From Protula sp. h YS-2021 (lineage: Eukaryota > Annelida > Polychaeta > Sabellida > Serpulidae): a DNA stretch of 64,000 nucleotides. The notes under the pieces are model-generated. The model saw nothing but the letters and a program-made list of their open reading frames with translations, was not told the origin of the DNA and made no database searches. The stretch spans positions 494,420 through 558,419 of the forward strand of contig OX457028.1 in the NCBI GenBank assembly GCA_949752745.1, in the 5' to 3' direction. Below are positions 46,901-60,715 of this stretch, piece after piece (the first letter of the stretch is position 1; each line of letters starts with the position of its first letter). The position numbers and the translations under genes were made by a program.

Positions 46901-49143
46901 TTGCGACCCGGGGTTACCTTGGAGTAACCTAGGGTTACACCTGTCAATCAAGAGTTTTTTTCTATCATTTAGATGGACACAGAGCCATATGGACACAGAG
47001 CCATGTGCACCCTCATCTCTATACCCTAACCGTAACCATATTAACCCTCTAGTAAAAATCTACTGACCCTTGGGTTATGGGTTAGGGCTAACCCTTGTTA
47101 CGAACTAATAGGTAATAAAATGCCAAAATCATCATTATACCCTAACCTCTAACCCAATAACTCTATACCATAACCCAACCCATAACCCTGACCCTAACCC
47201 AACCCTAACCCTAATCCCTAACCCAAGTATTTCTCGAGTTATAGGGATTAAGTTGGCAGAAACAGCCCAATAACGCATTTTTTTGGTAATAACTTCGTGA
47301 AAAATCGTTTATTTTAACAGAAATAAGGCAGAAACGTGCGCGTAATAATACTATTTTATTTGTGTTCGAACTTATTTATCAAAAATTCTGACAAAAAATA
47401 TGAACAGTTTCACTTATGCAAAAAAATGCAGGTAAGGTGCACAGGTTAAACAACGTCATGCGACTAATATCATGACATGACGACTTTATGAATAAATAAG
47501 AATAAATGTGTTTTTGTAGGAACCCTTAGAATCAGAGGATTATTTTGGTGCAATTTGAGTCCTGAAAGACTAAGGAAAGCGGTTGAAATTTAAAAAACGG
47601 GACTTGGTCTCGAGGTAGCAGAGACACCATAATTTTTAGGCATCGTTGACCTTAAACTCAATTTTTGTTATGCTTGTCATAGTAGTAGGAAAATTATTTT
47701 AACAGGGCTACAAACTGCGTTCAAGGGCTTTAAAACGCTATATAATTTATGACGATACCTTAAAGACTTTTTCAAAAACATTTAAAAAACGCATGAAATT
47801 TGGGGTAAAATTTGGCCCATTATTTAAAAATGTCATTTCTTTATAACTTCTAGATAAAATAGAGCCAAAATATTTATGTCACTTATATATCATTGCAACA
47901 CTATTACGCGGTATAAAGTTTGTAAAAATCCATTAAGGGCTTTTGACGATATGGTCAAAAAATTGTCAATTTTTTTAGCATTTTGACATTTTAACATGAA
48001 AATATCAATTTTATTATAACTTCTACACATAATACAGGCATGACATTTGCAATAATAATAGAATATTTCATGCACTATTAAACCATATAAAATTTGTAGA
48101 AAAACATCATGGACTTTTAACGATATTGTCAAAACATTATCAAACGTTTTCTCCACTTTCAGTATGGGTTAGGGTATCGGGTTGGGGTATTGGGTTAGGT
48201 TATGTGTCAGGCTTACGGTTGGGTTGGATCAAGGTTGCCTTGTGATTGACTTAGAATATTTTATAAGGCTTGTGTTGGGTAAGGGTTGGGTTGATGTTGG
48301 GTCAAGGTTGAGTTTTGTTGGACTTAGAATATTTTTTACAGGCTTGGTTCAGGGTCAGGGTTGGGGTAAGGGTCGGGGTCAGGGTTAAGGGTGGGGTCAG
48401 GGTCGGGGTCAGGGTCAGGGTTGGGGTCAGGGTTAGGGTCGGGGTCAGGGTCAGGGTTAGGGTCAGGGTCAGGGTCAGGGTTGGGGTCAGGGTTAGGGTC
48501 GGGGTCAGGGTCAGGGTTAGGGTCAGGGTTAGGGTCAGGGTCAAGGTTGTGTCAATGTTGAGTTGTGTTGGACTTAGAATATTTTTCAAAGGGTTAGGGT
48601 CAGGGTCAAGGGTTAGGGTCAGGGTTAAGGTCAAGGGTTGGGTTAAGGTTGAGTTATTTTGGACTTAGAATATTTTTCAAAGGGTTAGGGTCAGGGTCAA
48701 GGGTTAGGGTCAGGGTTAAGGTCAAGGGTTGGGTTAAGGTTGAGTTATTTTGGACTTAGAATATTTTTCAAAGGGTTAGGGTCAGGGTCAAGAGTTAGGG
48801 TCAGGGTCAGGGTTAAGGTCAAGGGTTGGGTCAAGGTTAAGTTGTGTTGGACTTAGAATATTTTTACAGGGTTGGGTCAGGGTTAGGGTCAGGGTCAAGG
48901 TTGGGGTCAGGGTCGGGGTCAGGGTCAAGGTCAAGGTTGGGGTCAGGGTCAGGGTCAGGGTTGGGGTCAGGGTCACGGTTAGGGTCTAAACCCGGGTTGC
49001 ATTTTCTTGCGTTTAAAGGGTTGCGACCCGGGGTTACCTTGGAGTAACCTAGGGTTACACCTGTCAATCAAGAGTTTTTTTCTATCATTTAGATGGACAC
49101 AGAGCCATATGGACACAGAGCCATGTGCACCCTCATCTCTATA
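43923..49143 (+). repeat. B-family array (two complete units, third truncated at the anchor)
   Basis: Unit starts at 43923, 46043 and 48163, period exactly 2120 bp. The third passes into a telomeric tract at CTCTATACCCTAA. Content is as in 11458-13577. Confidence 0.95.
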
Positions 49144-49220
49144 CCCTAACCCTAACCCTAACCCTAACCCTAACCCTAACCCTAACCCTAACCCTAACCC
49201 TAACCCTAACCCTAACCCTA
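49144..49220 (-). repeat. Interstitial telomeric tract, ~77 bp
   Basis: Pure (CCCTAA)n. The right border TATTTTATGCACTATC enters the AT-rich segment about 100 bp before its end, a breakpoint not used elsewhere in the window. Confidence 0.95.
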
Positions 49221-50224
49221 TTTTATGCACTATCAAACCATATAAAAATTGTAGAAAAACATCATGGACTTTTAACGATACTGTCAAAACATTATCAAAC
49301 GTTTTCTCCACTTTCAGTATGGGTTAGGGAATCGGGTTGGGGTATTGGGTTAGGTTATGTGTTAGGCTTAGGGTTGGTTTGGATCAAGGTTGTCTTGTGA
49401 TTGACTTAGAATATTTTATAAGGCTAGTGTTGGGTAAGGGTTGGGTTGGGTTTGGTTGGGTTGGGGTTGGGTCAAGGTTGAGTTTTGTTGGACTTAAACT
49501 ATTTTCCACAGGGTTGGTTCAGGGTCAGGGTTGGGATAAGGGTCGGGGTCAGGGTCAAGGGTGGGGTCAGGGTCGGGGTCAGGGTCAGGGTTGGGGTCGG
49601 GGTCAGGGTTAGGGTCGGGGTCAGGGTCAGGGTTGGGGTCAGGGTCAGGGTCAGGGTTAGGGTCAGGGTCAGGGGTTAGGGTCATGATTAGGGTCAAGGT
49701 TGTGTCAAGGTTGAGTTGTGTTGGACTTAGAATATTTTTCAAAGGGTTAGGGTCAGGGTCAGGGGTTACGGTCAGGGTCAGGGTTAAGGTCAAGTGTTGG
49801 GTCAAGGTTGAGTTGTTTTGGACTTAGAATATTTTTCAAAGGGTTAGGGTCAGGGTCAAGGGTTAAGGTCAGGGTCAGGGTTAAGGTCAAGGGTTGGGTC
49901 AAGGTTAAGTTGTGTTGGACTTAGAATATTTTTATAGGGTTGGGTCAGGGGTTAGGTTCAGGGTCAAGGTTGGGGTCAGGGTCGGGGTCAGGGTCAGGGT
50001 CAAGGTTAGGGTCAGGGTCAGGGTTAGGGTCAGGGTCAGGGTTGGGGTCAACGTCAGGGTTAGGGTCAAACCCCGGGTTGCATTTTCTTGCGTTTACAGG
50101 GCTGCGACCCGAGGTTACCTTGGGGTAACCTAGGGTTACACCTGTCAATCAAGAGTTTTTTACTATCATTTCTTTGGTACGGGGAGCCATGGTACGGGGA
50201 GCCATGTGCACCCTTAGCTCTATA
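49221..50224 (+). repeat. C-family unit, copy 3, with short AT-rich leader
   Basis: The last ~97 bp of an AT-rich segment, then TATGGG (49318), C-type G-block and linker. The G-block is 24 bp (four hexamers) shorter than in copies 1 and 2. The 15 bp TGGTACGGGGAGCCA duplication is present near 50176-50205. Confidence 0.9.
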
Positions 50225-50306
50225 CCCTAACCCTAACCCTAACCCTAACCCTAACCCTAACCCTAACCCTAACCCTAACCCTAACCCTAACCCTAACCCT
50301 AACCCT
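50225..50306 (-). repeat. Interstitial telomeric tract, ~82 bp
   Basis: Pure (CCCTAA)n. It ends CCCTAGCCTAACATAT, merging into the 1.6 kb satellite whose own unit boundary reads GCCTAGCCTAAC, so the join lies within CCTA-rich shared sequence. Confidence 0.95.
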
Positions 50307-53300
50307 AGCCTAACATATAAAATTAACCAAACTTCACGAAACTTCACTAAACATACTTTACTTTCACTAAGCTTCACTTACCTTCGCCAAACATTACTAA
50401 ACTTCACTAAACTTCACATACCTTTACTAATCATCACAATACTTCACTGAGCTTTAAGAAACTTTGCCAACATTCATTAAACTTCGCTAACCTTCACTAA
50501 AGTTCAATAAACTTTGTTGACTTCATTAACTTCACTAAGCTTTGATGTACAAGTAGACTCTATAAGGTAATGGTAAGGTGAGGGTTAGGGTTAGGTTAGA
50601 GGTTACTGGATAAGTTAGGTTAGGTTATGGTTAGGGTTAGATTAGAGGTTAGGGTTAAGTTAGAGGTTTGGCTAGAGATAGTCGACTGGATAGGTTAGGT
50701 TAGGTTAGGGTTACAGTTAGGGTTAGGTTAGAGATTAGGGTTAGTCTGGAAGTTAGGTAAGGTTTGAGGTTAGATTTAGAATATAACCTTAAAGAAACTG
50801 TACGTAGCTTCACTAAACATCCCTTACATTCACTAACCTTCGCTAACCTTCACTAAGCGTTACTTACTTTCGCCAAACATCACTAACCTTCACTAAACTT
50901 CACATATATCCACGAAACATTACTAAATTTCACTGACCTTTAATAAACCTTCACTAACCTTTACGAGATTGTATTAACATTCACTACACTTCATTAACCT
51001 TCACTAAACTTTGCTAATTTTCAGTAAACATTAAAAAAAACTTCACTTACCTTTATTAAACCTTCACTAAGCAAACTTAACCTCGCTAACCTTCACTAAC
51101 CCTTACTAAACTTCACTAACATTTGCTGAACTTCGCTAATCTTGACTAAACTTCAATAAACTTTGCTAAACTTCATTAAACTTCACTAAACCTTACTATG
51201 TTTTACTAACCTTTGCCATATTTCACTGACATTCACTACACTTCATTAACTTTCACTAAGCTCTACTGTTTTTCACTAACTTTACTACACTTTACTGAAA
51301 TTCACAAAGTTTTACTAACCTTCGCCAAACTTCACTAAACTTCACTTTCACTCACTAAACCTCTCTAAACCTCACTAACCTTTTTAAAGTTCCGTAACCT
51401 TAATTATGTTTTACTTTACTTTCTAAACATTCACTGACCTTTACGAAACTTCACTAACGTTCACTCTGCTTCAGTATCTTTCACTAAACGTTAATAAACG
51501 TTACTAAACATCATAAAGCTTCGCTTAACTTTACTAACCGTCACCAAACATCACCAAAGTTAACTAAGCTCCACTGACATCCATATGGCTTTATTAAACT
51601 TCACTCAGTTTAAATAAGCTTCACAAACTCTTCACTAGCCTTGCCTAAGCATTACTGACCTTCACTGAGTTAGACTTATTTTCGAGTCTAGGGTTAGATT
51701 TGAGGTTAGATTAGGGTTTGCGTTAGATTAGAGGTAAATGTTAGGTTAGAGGTTAGGTTAGGTTAGGTTATAGGTTAGGTTAGGTAATATGTTAGGTTAG
51801 GGTTAGGTTACAGGTTAGGTTAGGGTTAGGTTAGGTTAGAGTTAGGTTATAGGTTAGGTTAGGGTTAGAGGTTAGGTTAGATTTTAGATTAGATTTGCCT
51901 AGCCTAACATATAAAATTAACCAAACTTCACGAAACTTCACTAAACATCCTTTACTTTCACTAAGCTTCACTTACCTTTGCCAAACATTACTAAACTTCA
52001 CTAAACTTCACATACCTTTACTAATCATCACAATACTTCACTGAGCTTTAAGAAACTTTGCCAACATTCATTAAACTTCGCTAACCTTCACTAAAGTTCA
52101 ATAAACTTTGTTGACTTCATTAACTTCACTAAGCTTTGATGTACAAGTAGACTCTATAAAGTAATGGTAAGGTGAGGGTTAGGGTTAGGTTAGATGTTAC
52201 TGGATAAGTTAGGTTAGGTTAGGGTTAAGGTTAGATTAGAGGTTAGGGTTAAGTTAGAGGTTTGGCTAGAGATAGTCGACTGGATAGGTTAGGTTAGGTT
52301 AGGGTTACAGTTAGGGTTAGGTTAGAGATTAGGGTTAGTCTGGAAGTTAGGTAAGGTTTGAGGTTAGATTTAGAATATAACCTTAAAGAAACTGTACGTA
52401 GCTTCACTAAACATCCCTTACATTCACTAACCTTCGCTAACCTTCACTAAGCGTTACTTACTTTCGCCAAACATCACTAACCTTCACTAAACTTCACATA
52501 TATCCACGAAACATTACTAAATTTCACTGACCTTTAATAAACCTTCACTAACCTTTACGAGATTTTATTAACATTCACTACACTTCATTAACCTTCACTA
52601 AACTTTGCTAATTTTCAGTAAACATTAAAAAAAACTTCACTGATCTTTATTAAACCTTCACTAAGCACCACTTAACCTCGCTAACCTTCACTAACCCTTA
52701 CTAAACTTCACTAACATTTGCTGTACTTTGCTAAACTTGACTAAACTTCAATAAACTTTGCTAAACTTCATTAACCTTTACTAAACCTTACTAAGTTTTA
52801 CTAACCTTTGCCATATTTCACTGACATTCACTACACTTCATTAACTTTCACTAAGCTCTACTGTTTTTCACTAACTTTACTATACTTTACTGAAATTCAC
52901 AAAGTTTTACTAACCTTCGCCAAACTTCACTAAACTTCACTTTCACTCACTAAACCTCTCTAAACCTCACTAACCTTTTAAAAGTTCCGTAACCTTAATT
53001 ATGTTTTACTTTACTTTCTCAACTTTCACTGACCTTTACGAAACTTCACTAACGTTCACTATGCTTCAGTATCTTTCACTAAACGTTAATAAACGTTACT
53101 AAACATCATAAAGCTTCGCTTAACTTTACTAACCGTCACCAAACATCACCAAATTTAACTAAGCTCCACTGACATCCATATGGCTTTATTAAACTTCATT
53201 CAGTTTAAATAAGCTTCACAAACTCTTCACTAACCTTGCCTAAGCATTACTGACCTTCACTGAGTTAGACTTATTTTCGAGTCTAGGGTTAGATTTGAGG

Positions 53301-56300
53301 TTAGATTAGAGTTTGCGTTAGATTAGAGGTAAATGTTAGGTTAGAGGTTAGGTTAGGTTAGGTTATAGGTTAGGTTAGGTAATATGTTAGGTTAGGGTTA
53401 GGTTACAGGTTAGGTTAGGGTTAGGTTAGGTTAGAGTTAGGTTATAGGTTAGGTTAGGGTTAGAGGTTAGGGTTTGGTTAGAGGTTAGGTTAGATTTTAG
53501 ATTAGATTTGCCTAGCCTAACATATAAAATTAACCAAACTTCACGAAACTTCACTAAACATACTTTACTTTCACTAAGCTTCACTTACCTTCGCCAAACA
53601 TTACTAAACTTCACTAAACTTCACATACCTTTACTAATCATCACAATACTTCATTGAGCTTTAAGAAACTTTGCCAACATTCATTAAACTTCGCTAACCT
53701 TCACTAAAGTTCAATAAACTTTGCTGACTTCATTAACTTCACTAAGCTTTGATGTGCAAGTAGACTCTATAAGGTAATGGTAAGGTGAGGGTTAGGGTTA
53801 GGTTAGATTTTACTGGATAAGTTAGGTTAGGTTAGGGTTAAAGTTAGATTAGAGGTTAGGGTTAGGTTAGAGGTTTGGCTAGAGATAGTCGACTGGATAG
53901 GTTAGGTTAGGTTAGGGTTACAGTTAGGGTTAGGTTAGAGATTAGGGTTAGTCTGGAAGTTAGGTAAGGTTTGAGGTTAGATTTAGAATATAACCTTAAA
54001 GAAACTGTACGTAGCTTCACTAAACATCCCTTACATTCACTAACCTTCGCTAACCTTCACTAAGCGTTACTTACTTTCGCCAAACATCACTAACCTTCAC
54101 TAAACTTCACATCTATCCACGAAACCTTACTAAATTTCACTGACCTTTAATAAACCTTCACTAACCTTTACGAGATTTTATTAACATTCACTACACTTCA
54201 TTAACCTTCACTAAACTTTGCTAATTTTCAGTAAAGATTAAAAAAAAACTTCACTAACCTTTATTAAACCTTCACTAAGCAAACTTAACCTCGCTAACCT
54301 TCACTAACCCTTACTAAACTTCACTAACATTTGCTGAACTTCGCTAAACTTGACTAAACTTCAATAAACTTTGCTAAACTTCATTAAACTTCACTAAACC
54401 TTACTATGTTTTACTAACCTTTGCCATATTTCACTGACATTCACTACACTTCATTAACTTTCACTAAGCTCTACTGTTTTTCACTAACTTTACTACACTT
54501 TACTGAAATTCACAAAGTTTTACTAACCTTCGCCAAACTTCACTAAACTTCACTTTCACTCACTAAACCTCTCTAAACCTCACTAACCTTTTTAAAGTTC
54601 CGTAACCTTAATTATGTTTTACTTTACTTTCTAAACATTCACTGACCTTTACGAAACTTCACTAACGTTCACTATGCTTCAGTATCTTTCACTAAACGTT
54701 AATAAACGTTACTAAACATCATAAAGCTTCGCTTAACTTTACTAACCGTCACCAAACATCACCAAAGTTAACTAAGCTCCACTGACATCCATATGGCTTT
54801 ATTAAACTTCATTCAGTTTAAATAAGCTTCACAAACTCTTCACTAACCTTGCCTAAGCATTACTGACCTTCACTGAGTTAGACTTATTTTCGAGTCTAGG
54901 GTTAGATTTGAGGTTAGATTAGAGTTTGCGTTAGATTAGAGGTAAATGTTAGGTTAGAGGTTAGGTTAGGTTAGGTTATAGGTAAGGTTAGGTAATATGT
55001 TAGGTTAGGGTTAGGTTACAGGTTAGGTTAGGGTTAGGTTAGGTTAGAGTTAGGTTATAGGTTAGGTTAGGGTTAGAGGTTAGGGTTTGGTTAGAGGTTA
55101 GGTTAGATTTTAGATTAGATTTGCCTAGCCTAACATATAAAATTAACCAAACTTCACGAAACTTCACTAAACATACTTTACTTTCACTAAGCTTCACTTA
55201 CCTTCGCCAAACATTACTAAACTTCACTAAACTTCACATACCTTTACTAATCATCACAATACTTCATTGAGCTTTAAGAAACTTTTCCAACATTCATTAA
55301 ACTTCGCTAACCTTCACTAAAGTTCAATAAACTTTGTTGACTTCATTAACTTCACTAAGCTTTGATGTACAAGTAGACTCTATAAAGTAATGGTAAGGTG
55401 AGGGTTAGGGTTAGGTTAGAGGTTACTGGATAAGTTAGGTTAGGTTAGGGTTAAGGTTAGATTAGAGGTTAGGGTTAAGTTAGAGGTTTGGCTAGAGATA
55501 GTCGACTGGATAGGTTAGGTTAGGTTAGGGTTACAGTTAGGGTTAGGTTAGAGATTAGGGTTAGTCTGGAAGTTAGGTAAGGTTTGAGGTTAGATTTAGA
55601 ATATAACCTTAAAGAAACTGTACGTAGCTTCACTAAACATCCCTTACATTCACTAACCTTCGCTAACCTTCACTAAGCGTTACTTACTTTCGCCAAACAT
55701 CACTAACCTTCACTAAACTTCACATATATCCACGAAACATTACTAAATTTCACTGGCCTTTAATAAACCTTCAATAACCTTTACGAGATTTTATTAACAT
55801 TCACTACACTTCATTAACCTTCACTAAACTTTGCTAATTTTCAGTAAAGATTAAAAAAAAACTTCACTAACCTTTATTAAACCTTCACTAAGCAAACTTA
55901 ACCTCGCTAACCTTCACTAACCCTTACTAAACTTCACTAACATTTGCTGAACTTCGCTAAACTTGACTAAACTTCAATAAACTTTGCTAAACTTCATTAA
56001 ACTTCACTAAACCTTACTATGTTTTACTAACCTTTGCCATATTTCACTGACATTCACTACACTTCATTAACTTTCACTAAGCTCTACTGTTTTTCACTAA
56101 CTTTACTACACTTTACTGAAATTCACAAAGTTTTACTAACCTTCGCCAAACTTCACTAAACTTCACTTTCACTCACTAAACCTCTCTAAACCTCACTAAC
56201 CTTTTTAAAGTTCCGTAACCTTAATTATGTTTTACTTTACTTTCTAAACATTCACTGACCTTTACGAAACTTCACTAACGTTCACTATGCTTCAGTATCT

Positions 56301-57943
56301 TTCACTAAACGTTAATAAACGTTACTAAACATCATAAAGCTTCGCTTAACTTTACTAACCGTCACCAAACATCACCAAAGTTAACTAAGCTCCACTGACA
56401 TCCATATGGCTTTATTAAACTTCATTCAGTTTAAATAAGCTTCACAAACTCTTCACTAACCTTGCCTAAGCATTACTGACCTTCACTGAGTTAGACTTAT
56501 TTTCGAGTCTAGGGTTAGATTTGAGGTTAGATTAGAGTTTGCGTTAGATTAGAGGTAAATGTTAGGTTAGAGGTTAGGTTAGGTTAGGTTATAGGTTAGG
56601 TTAGGTAATATGTTAGGTTAGGGTTAGGTTACAGGTTAGGTTAGGGTTAGGTTAGGTTAGAGTTAGGTTATAGGTTAGGTTAGGGTTAGAGGTTAGGGTT
56701 TGGTTAGAGGTTAGGTTAGATTTTAGATTAGATTTGCCTAGCCTAACATATAAAATTAACCAAACTTCACGAAACTTCACTAAACATACTTTACTTTCAC
56801 TAAGCTTCACTTACCTTCGCCAAACATTACTAAACTTCACTAAACTTCACATACCTTTACTAATCATCACAATACTTCACTGAGCTTTAAGAAACTTTTC
56901 CAACATTCATTAAACTTCGCTAACCTTCACTAAAGTTCAGTAAACTTTGTTGACTTCATTAACTTCACTAAGCTTTGATGTACAAGTAGACTCTATAAAG
57001 TAATGTTAAGGTGAGGGTTAGGGTTAGGTTAGATGTTACTGGATAAGTTAGGTTAGGTTAGGGTTAAGGTTAGATTAGAGGTTAGGGTTAAGTTAGAGGT
57101 TTGGCTAGAGATAGTCGACTGGATAGGTTAGGTTAGGTTAGGGTTACAGTTAGGGTTAGGTTAGAGATTAGGGTTAGTCTGGAAGTTAGGTAAGGTTTGA
57201 GGTTAGATTTAGAATATAACCTTAAAGAAACTGTACGTAGCTTCACTAAACATCCCTTACATTCACTAACCTTCGCTAACCTTCACTAAGCGTTACTTAC
57301 TTTCGCCAAACATCACTAACCTTCACTAAACTTCACATATATCCACGAAACATTACTAAATTTCACTGACCTTTAATAAACCTTCACTAACCTTTACGAG
57401 ATTTTATTAACATTCACTACACTTCATTAACCTTCACTAAACTTTGCTAATTTTCAGTAAACATTAAAAAAAAAACTTCACTTACCTTTATTAAACCTTC
57501 ACTAAGCAAACTTAACCTCGCTAACCTTCACTAACCCTTACTAAACTTCACTAACATTTGCTGAACTTCGCTAAACTTGACTAAACTTCAATAAACTTTG
57601 CTAAACTTCATTAACCTTCACTAAACCTTACTATGTTTTACTAACCTTTGCCATATTTCACTGACATTCACTACACTTCATTAACTTTCACTAAGCTCTA
57701 CTGTTTTTCACTAACTTTACTACACTTTACTGAAATTCACAAAGTTTTACTAACCTTCGCCAAACTTCACTAAACTTCACTTTCACTCACTTAACCTCTC
57801 TAAACCTCACTAACCTTTTTAAAGTTCCGTAACCTTAATTATGTTTTACTTTACTTTCTAAACATTCACTGACCTTTACGAAACTTCACTAACGTTCACT
57901 ATGCTTCAGTATCTTTCACTGAACGTTAATAAACGTTACTAAA
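50307..57943 (+). repeat. 1.6 kb satellite built from CTTCACTAA and TTAGG-like words
   Basis: Unit starts (TAACATATAAAATTAACC) are at 50311, 51905, 53518, 55131 and 56744. Lengths are 1594, 1613, 1613 and 1613 bp, with a last copy cut at 57943. Each unit alternates two textures: C/T/A-rich runs of degenerate CTTCACTAA words of about 10 bp (for example 50311-50545 and 50790-51665) and G-rich runs of GGTTAGGTTAG/GGTTAGGG (for example 50575-50775 and 51675-51895). The first copy lacks 19 bp near its right end. Copies differ by scattered substitutions, so this array is older or less homogenised than A. No coding capacity. Confidence 0.9.
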
Positions 57944-60715
57944 CGAAAACCAATAGAAAAAGTGGAGAACGCAAAGTACTAATAAAATAACGTATTAAAT
58001 TTGCACTTGATATCTAAGAAATAGGTGCAATGCTTAGGGGGTCTTGGTTAAAAAAAAATACTACGTAGCCATTTGTCCGGAACCATTTGTCCAGAAAAGC
58101 ATAAGAAAAAGTGGAGAACCCTACCTAATAATATAATAAGGAGTGAAATTTGCACTTGTTATATTAGAAATAGGTGCAATGCCGTGGGGCTCTTGGGTTA
58201 AAAAATTACTAGGTAGCCATTTGTCCGGAACCAATTGTCCAGCAAACCATTAGAAAAAATGGAGAATCCTAAGTAGTAATATAATAACGTATTAAATTTG
58301 CACTTGATGTATTAGAAATAGGTGCAATGGCGAGGGGCTCTTGGATTAAAAAATTACTAGGTAGCCATTTGTCCGGAACGAATTGTCCAGTAAACCATTA
58401 GAAAAAATGGAGAATCCTAAGTAGTAATATAATAACGTATTAAATTTGCACTTAATGTATTAGAAATAGGTGCAATGCCGAGGGGCTCTTGGATTAAAAA
58501 ATTACTAGGTAGCCATTTGTCCGGAACGAATTGTCCAGTAAACCATTAGAAAAAATGGAGAATTCTAAGTAGTTATATAATAACGTATTAAATTTGCACT
58601 TGATGTATTAGAAATAGGTGCAATGCCGAGGGGCTCTTGGATTAAAAAATTACTAGGTAGCCATTTGTCCGGAACGAATTGTCCAGTAAACCATTAGAAA
58701 AAATGGAGAATCCTAAGTAGTAATATAATAACGTGTTAAATTTGCACTTGATATCTTAGAAATAGGTGCAATGCTAACGGGGTATTGGTTAAAAAAAATT
58801 ACTAGGTAGCCATTTGTCCGGAACCATTTGTCCAGAAAACCATAAGAAAAAGTGGAAAACCCTTAGTAGTAATATAATAATGATTGAAATTTGAACTTGT
58901 TATATTAGAAATAGGTGCAATGCTGTAGGGCTCTTGGGTTAAAAAATTACTAGGTAGCCATTTGTCCGGAACCAATTGTCCAGAAAACCAATAGAAAAAG
59001 TGGAGAACGCCCAGTACTAATAAAATAACGTATTAAATTTGCACTTGATATCTAAGAAATAGGTGCAATGCTTAGGGGGTCTTGGTTAAAAAAAATACTA
59101 GGTAGCCATTTGTCCGGAACCATTTGTCCAGAAAAGCATAAGAAAAAGTGGAGAACCCTACCTAATAATATAATAAGGAGTGAAATTTGCACTTGTTATA
59201 TTAGAAATAGGTGCAATGCCGTGGGGCTCTTGGGTTAAAAAATTACTAGGTAGCCATTTGTCCGGAACCAATTGTCCAGCAAACCATTAGAAAAAATGGA
59301 GAATCCTAAGTAGTAATATAATAACGTATTAAATTTGCACTTGATGTATTAGAAATAGGTGCAATGGCGAGGGGCTCTTGGATTAAAAAATTACTAGGTA
59401 GCCATTTGTCCGGAACGAATTGTCCAGTAAACCATTAGAAAAAATGGAGAATCCTAAGTAGTAATATAATAACGTATTAAATTTGCACTTGATGTATTAG
59501 AAATAGGTGCAATGCCGTGGGGCTCTTGGATTAAAAAATTACTAGGTAGCCATTTGTCCGGAACGAATTGTCCAGTAAACCATTAGAAAAAATGGAGAAT
59601 CCTAAGTAGTAATATAATAACGTGTTAAATTTGCACTTGATATCTTAGAAATAGGTGCAATGCTAACGGGGTATTGGTTAAAAAAAATTACTAGGTAGCC
59701 ATTTGTCCGGAACCATTTGTCCAGAAAACCATAAGAAAAAGTGGAAAACCCTTAGTAGTAATATAATAATGATTGAAATTTGAACTTGTTATATTAGAAA
59801 TAGGTGCAATGCTGTAGGGCTCTTGGGTTAAAAAATTACTAGGTAGCCATTTGTCCGGAACCAATTGTCCAGAAAACCAATAGAAAAAGTGGAGAACGCC
59901 CAGTACTAATAAAATAACGTATTAAATTTGCACTTGATATCTAAGAAATAGGTGCAATGCTTAGGGGGTCTTGGTTAAAAAAAATACTAGGTAGCCATTT
60001 GTCCGGAACCATTTGTCCAGAAAAGCATAAGAAAAAGTGGAGAACCCTACCTAATAATATAATAAGGAGTGAAATTTGCACTTGTTATATTAGAAATAGG
60101 TGCAATGCCGTGGGGCTCTTGGGTTAAAAAATTACTAGGTAGCCATTTGTCCGTAACCAATTGTCCAGCAAACCATTAGAAAAAATGGAGAATTCTAAGT
60201 AGTAATATAATAAGGTATTAAATTTGCACTTGATGTATTAGAAATAGGTGCAATGCCGAGGGGCTCTTGGATTAAAAAATTACTAGGTAGCCATTTGTCC
60301 GGAACGAATTGTCCAGTAAACCATTAGAAAAAATGGAGAATCCTAAGTAGTAATATAATAACGTATTAAATTTGCACTTAATGTATTAGAAATAGGTGCA
60401 ATGCCGAGGGGCTCTTGGATTAAAAAATTACTAGGTAGCCATTTGTCCGGAACGAATTGTCCAGTAAACCATTAGAAAAAATGGAGAATCCTAAGTAGTA
60501 ATATAATAACGTATTAAATTTGCACTTGATGTATTAGAAATAGGTGCAATGCCGTGGGGCTCTTGGATTAAAAAATTACTAGGTAGCCATTTGTCCGGAA
60601 CGAATTGTCCAGTAAACCATTAGAAAAAATGGAGAATCCTAAGTAGTAATATAATAACGTGTTAAATTTGCACTTGATATCTTAGAAATAGGTGCAATGC
60701 TACAGAGGTCTTGGA
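57944..60715 (+). repeat. 148 bp satellite with 6-7-monomer higher-order repeats
   Basis: The marker GCCATTTGTCCGG recurs at 58068, 58216, 58364, 58512, 58660, 58809, 58957, 59105, 59253, 59401, 59549, 59698, 59846, 59994, 60142, 60290, 60438 and 60586: 148 bp spacing, 149 in one monomer type. Monomer types (distinguished for example by CTTAGGGGG, CCGTGGGGC, GGCGAGGGG, CCGAGGGGC, CTAACGGGG, CTGTAGGGC before the marker) recur in order. This gives a 7-monomer block from 57944, a 6-monomer block from about 58980 and a third, partial block from about 59870. Each monomer holds two TTTGTCC-like words. AT-rich, no coding capacity. Confidence 0.9.

Noticed and set aside
57944..60715. CRISPR-like regular spacing
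   Set aside because: The 148 bp periodicity is continuous homology with no unique spacers; this is satellite DNA in a eukaryote.
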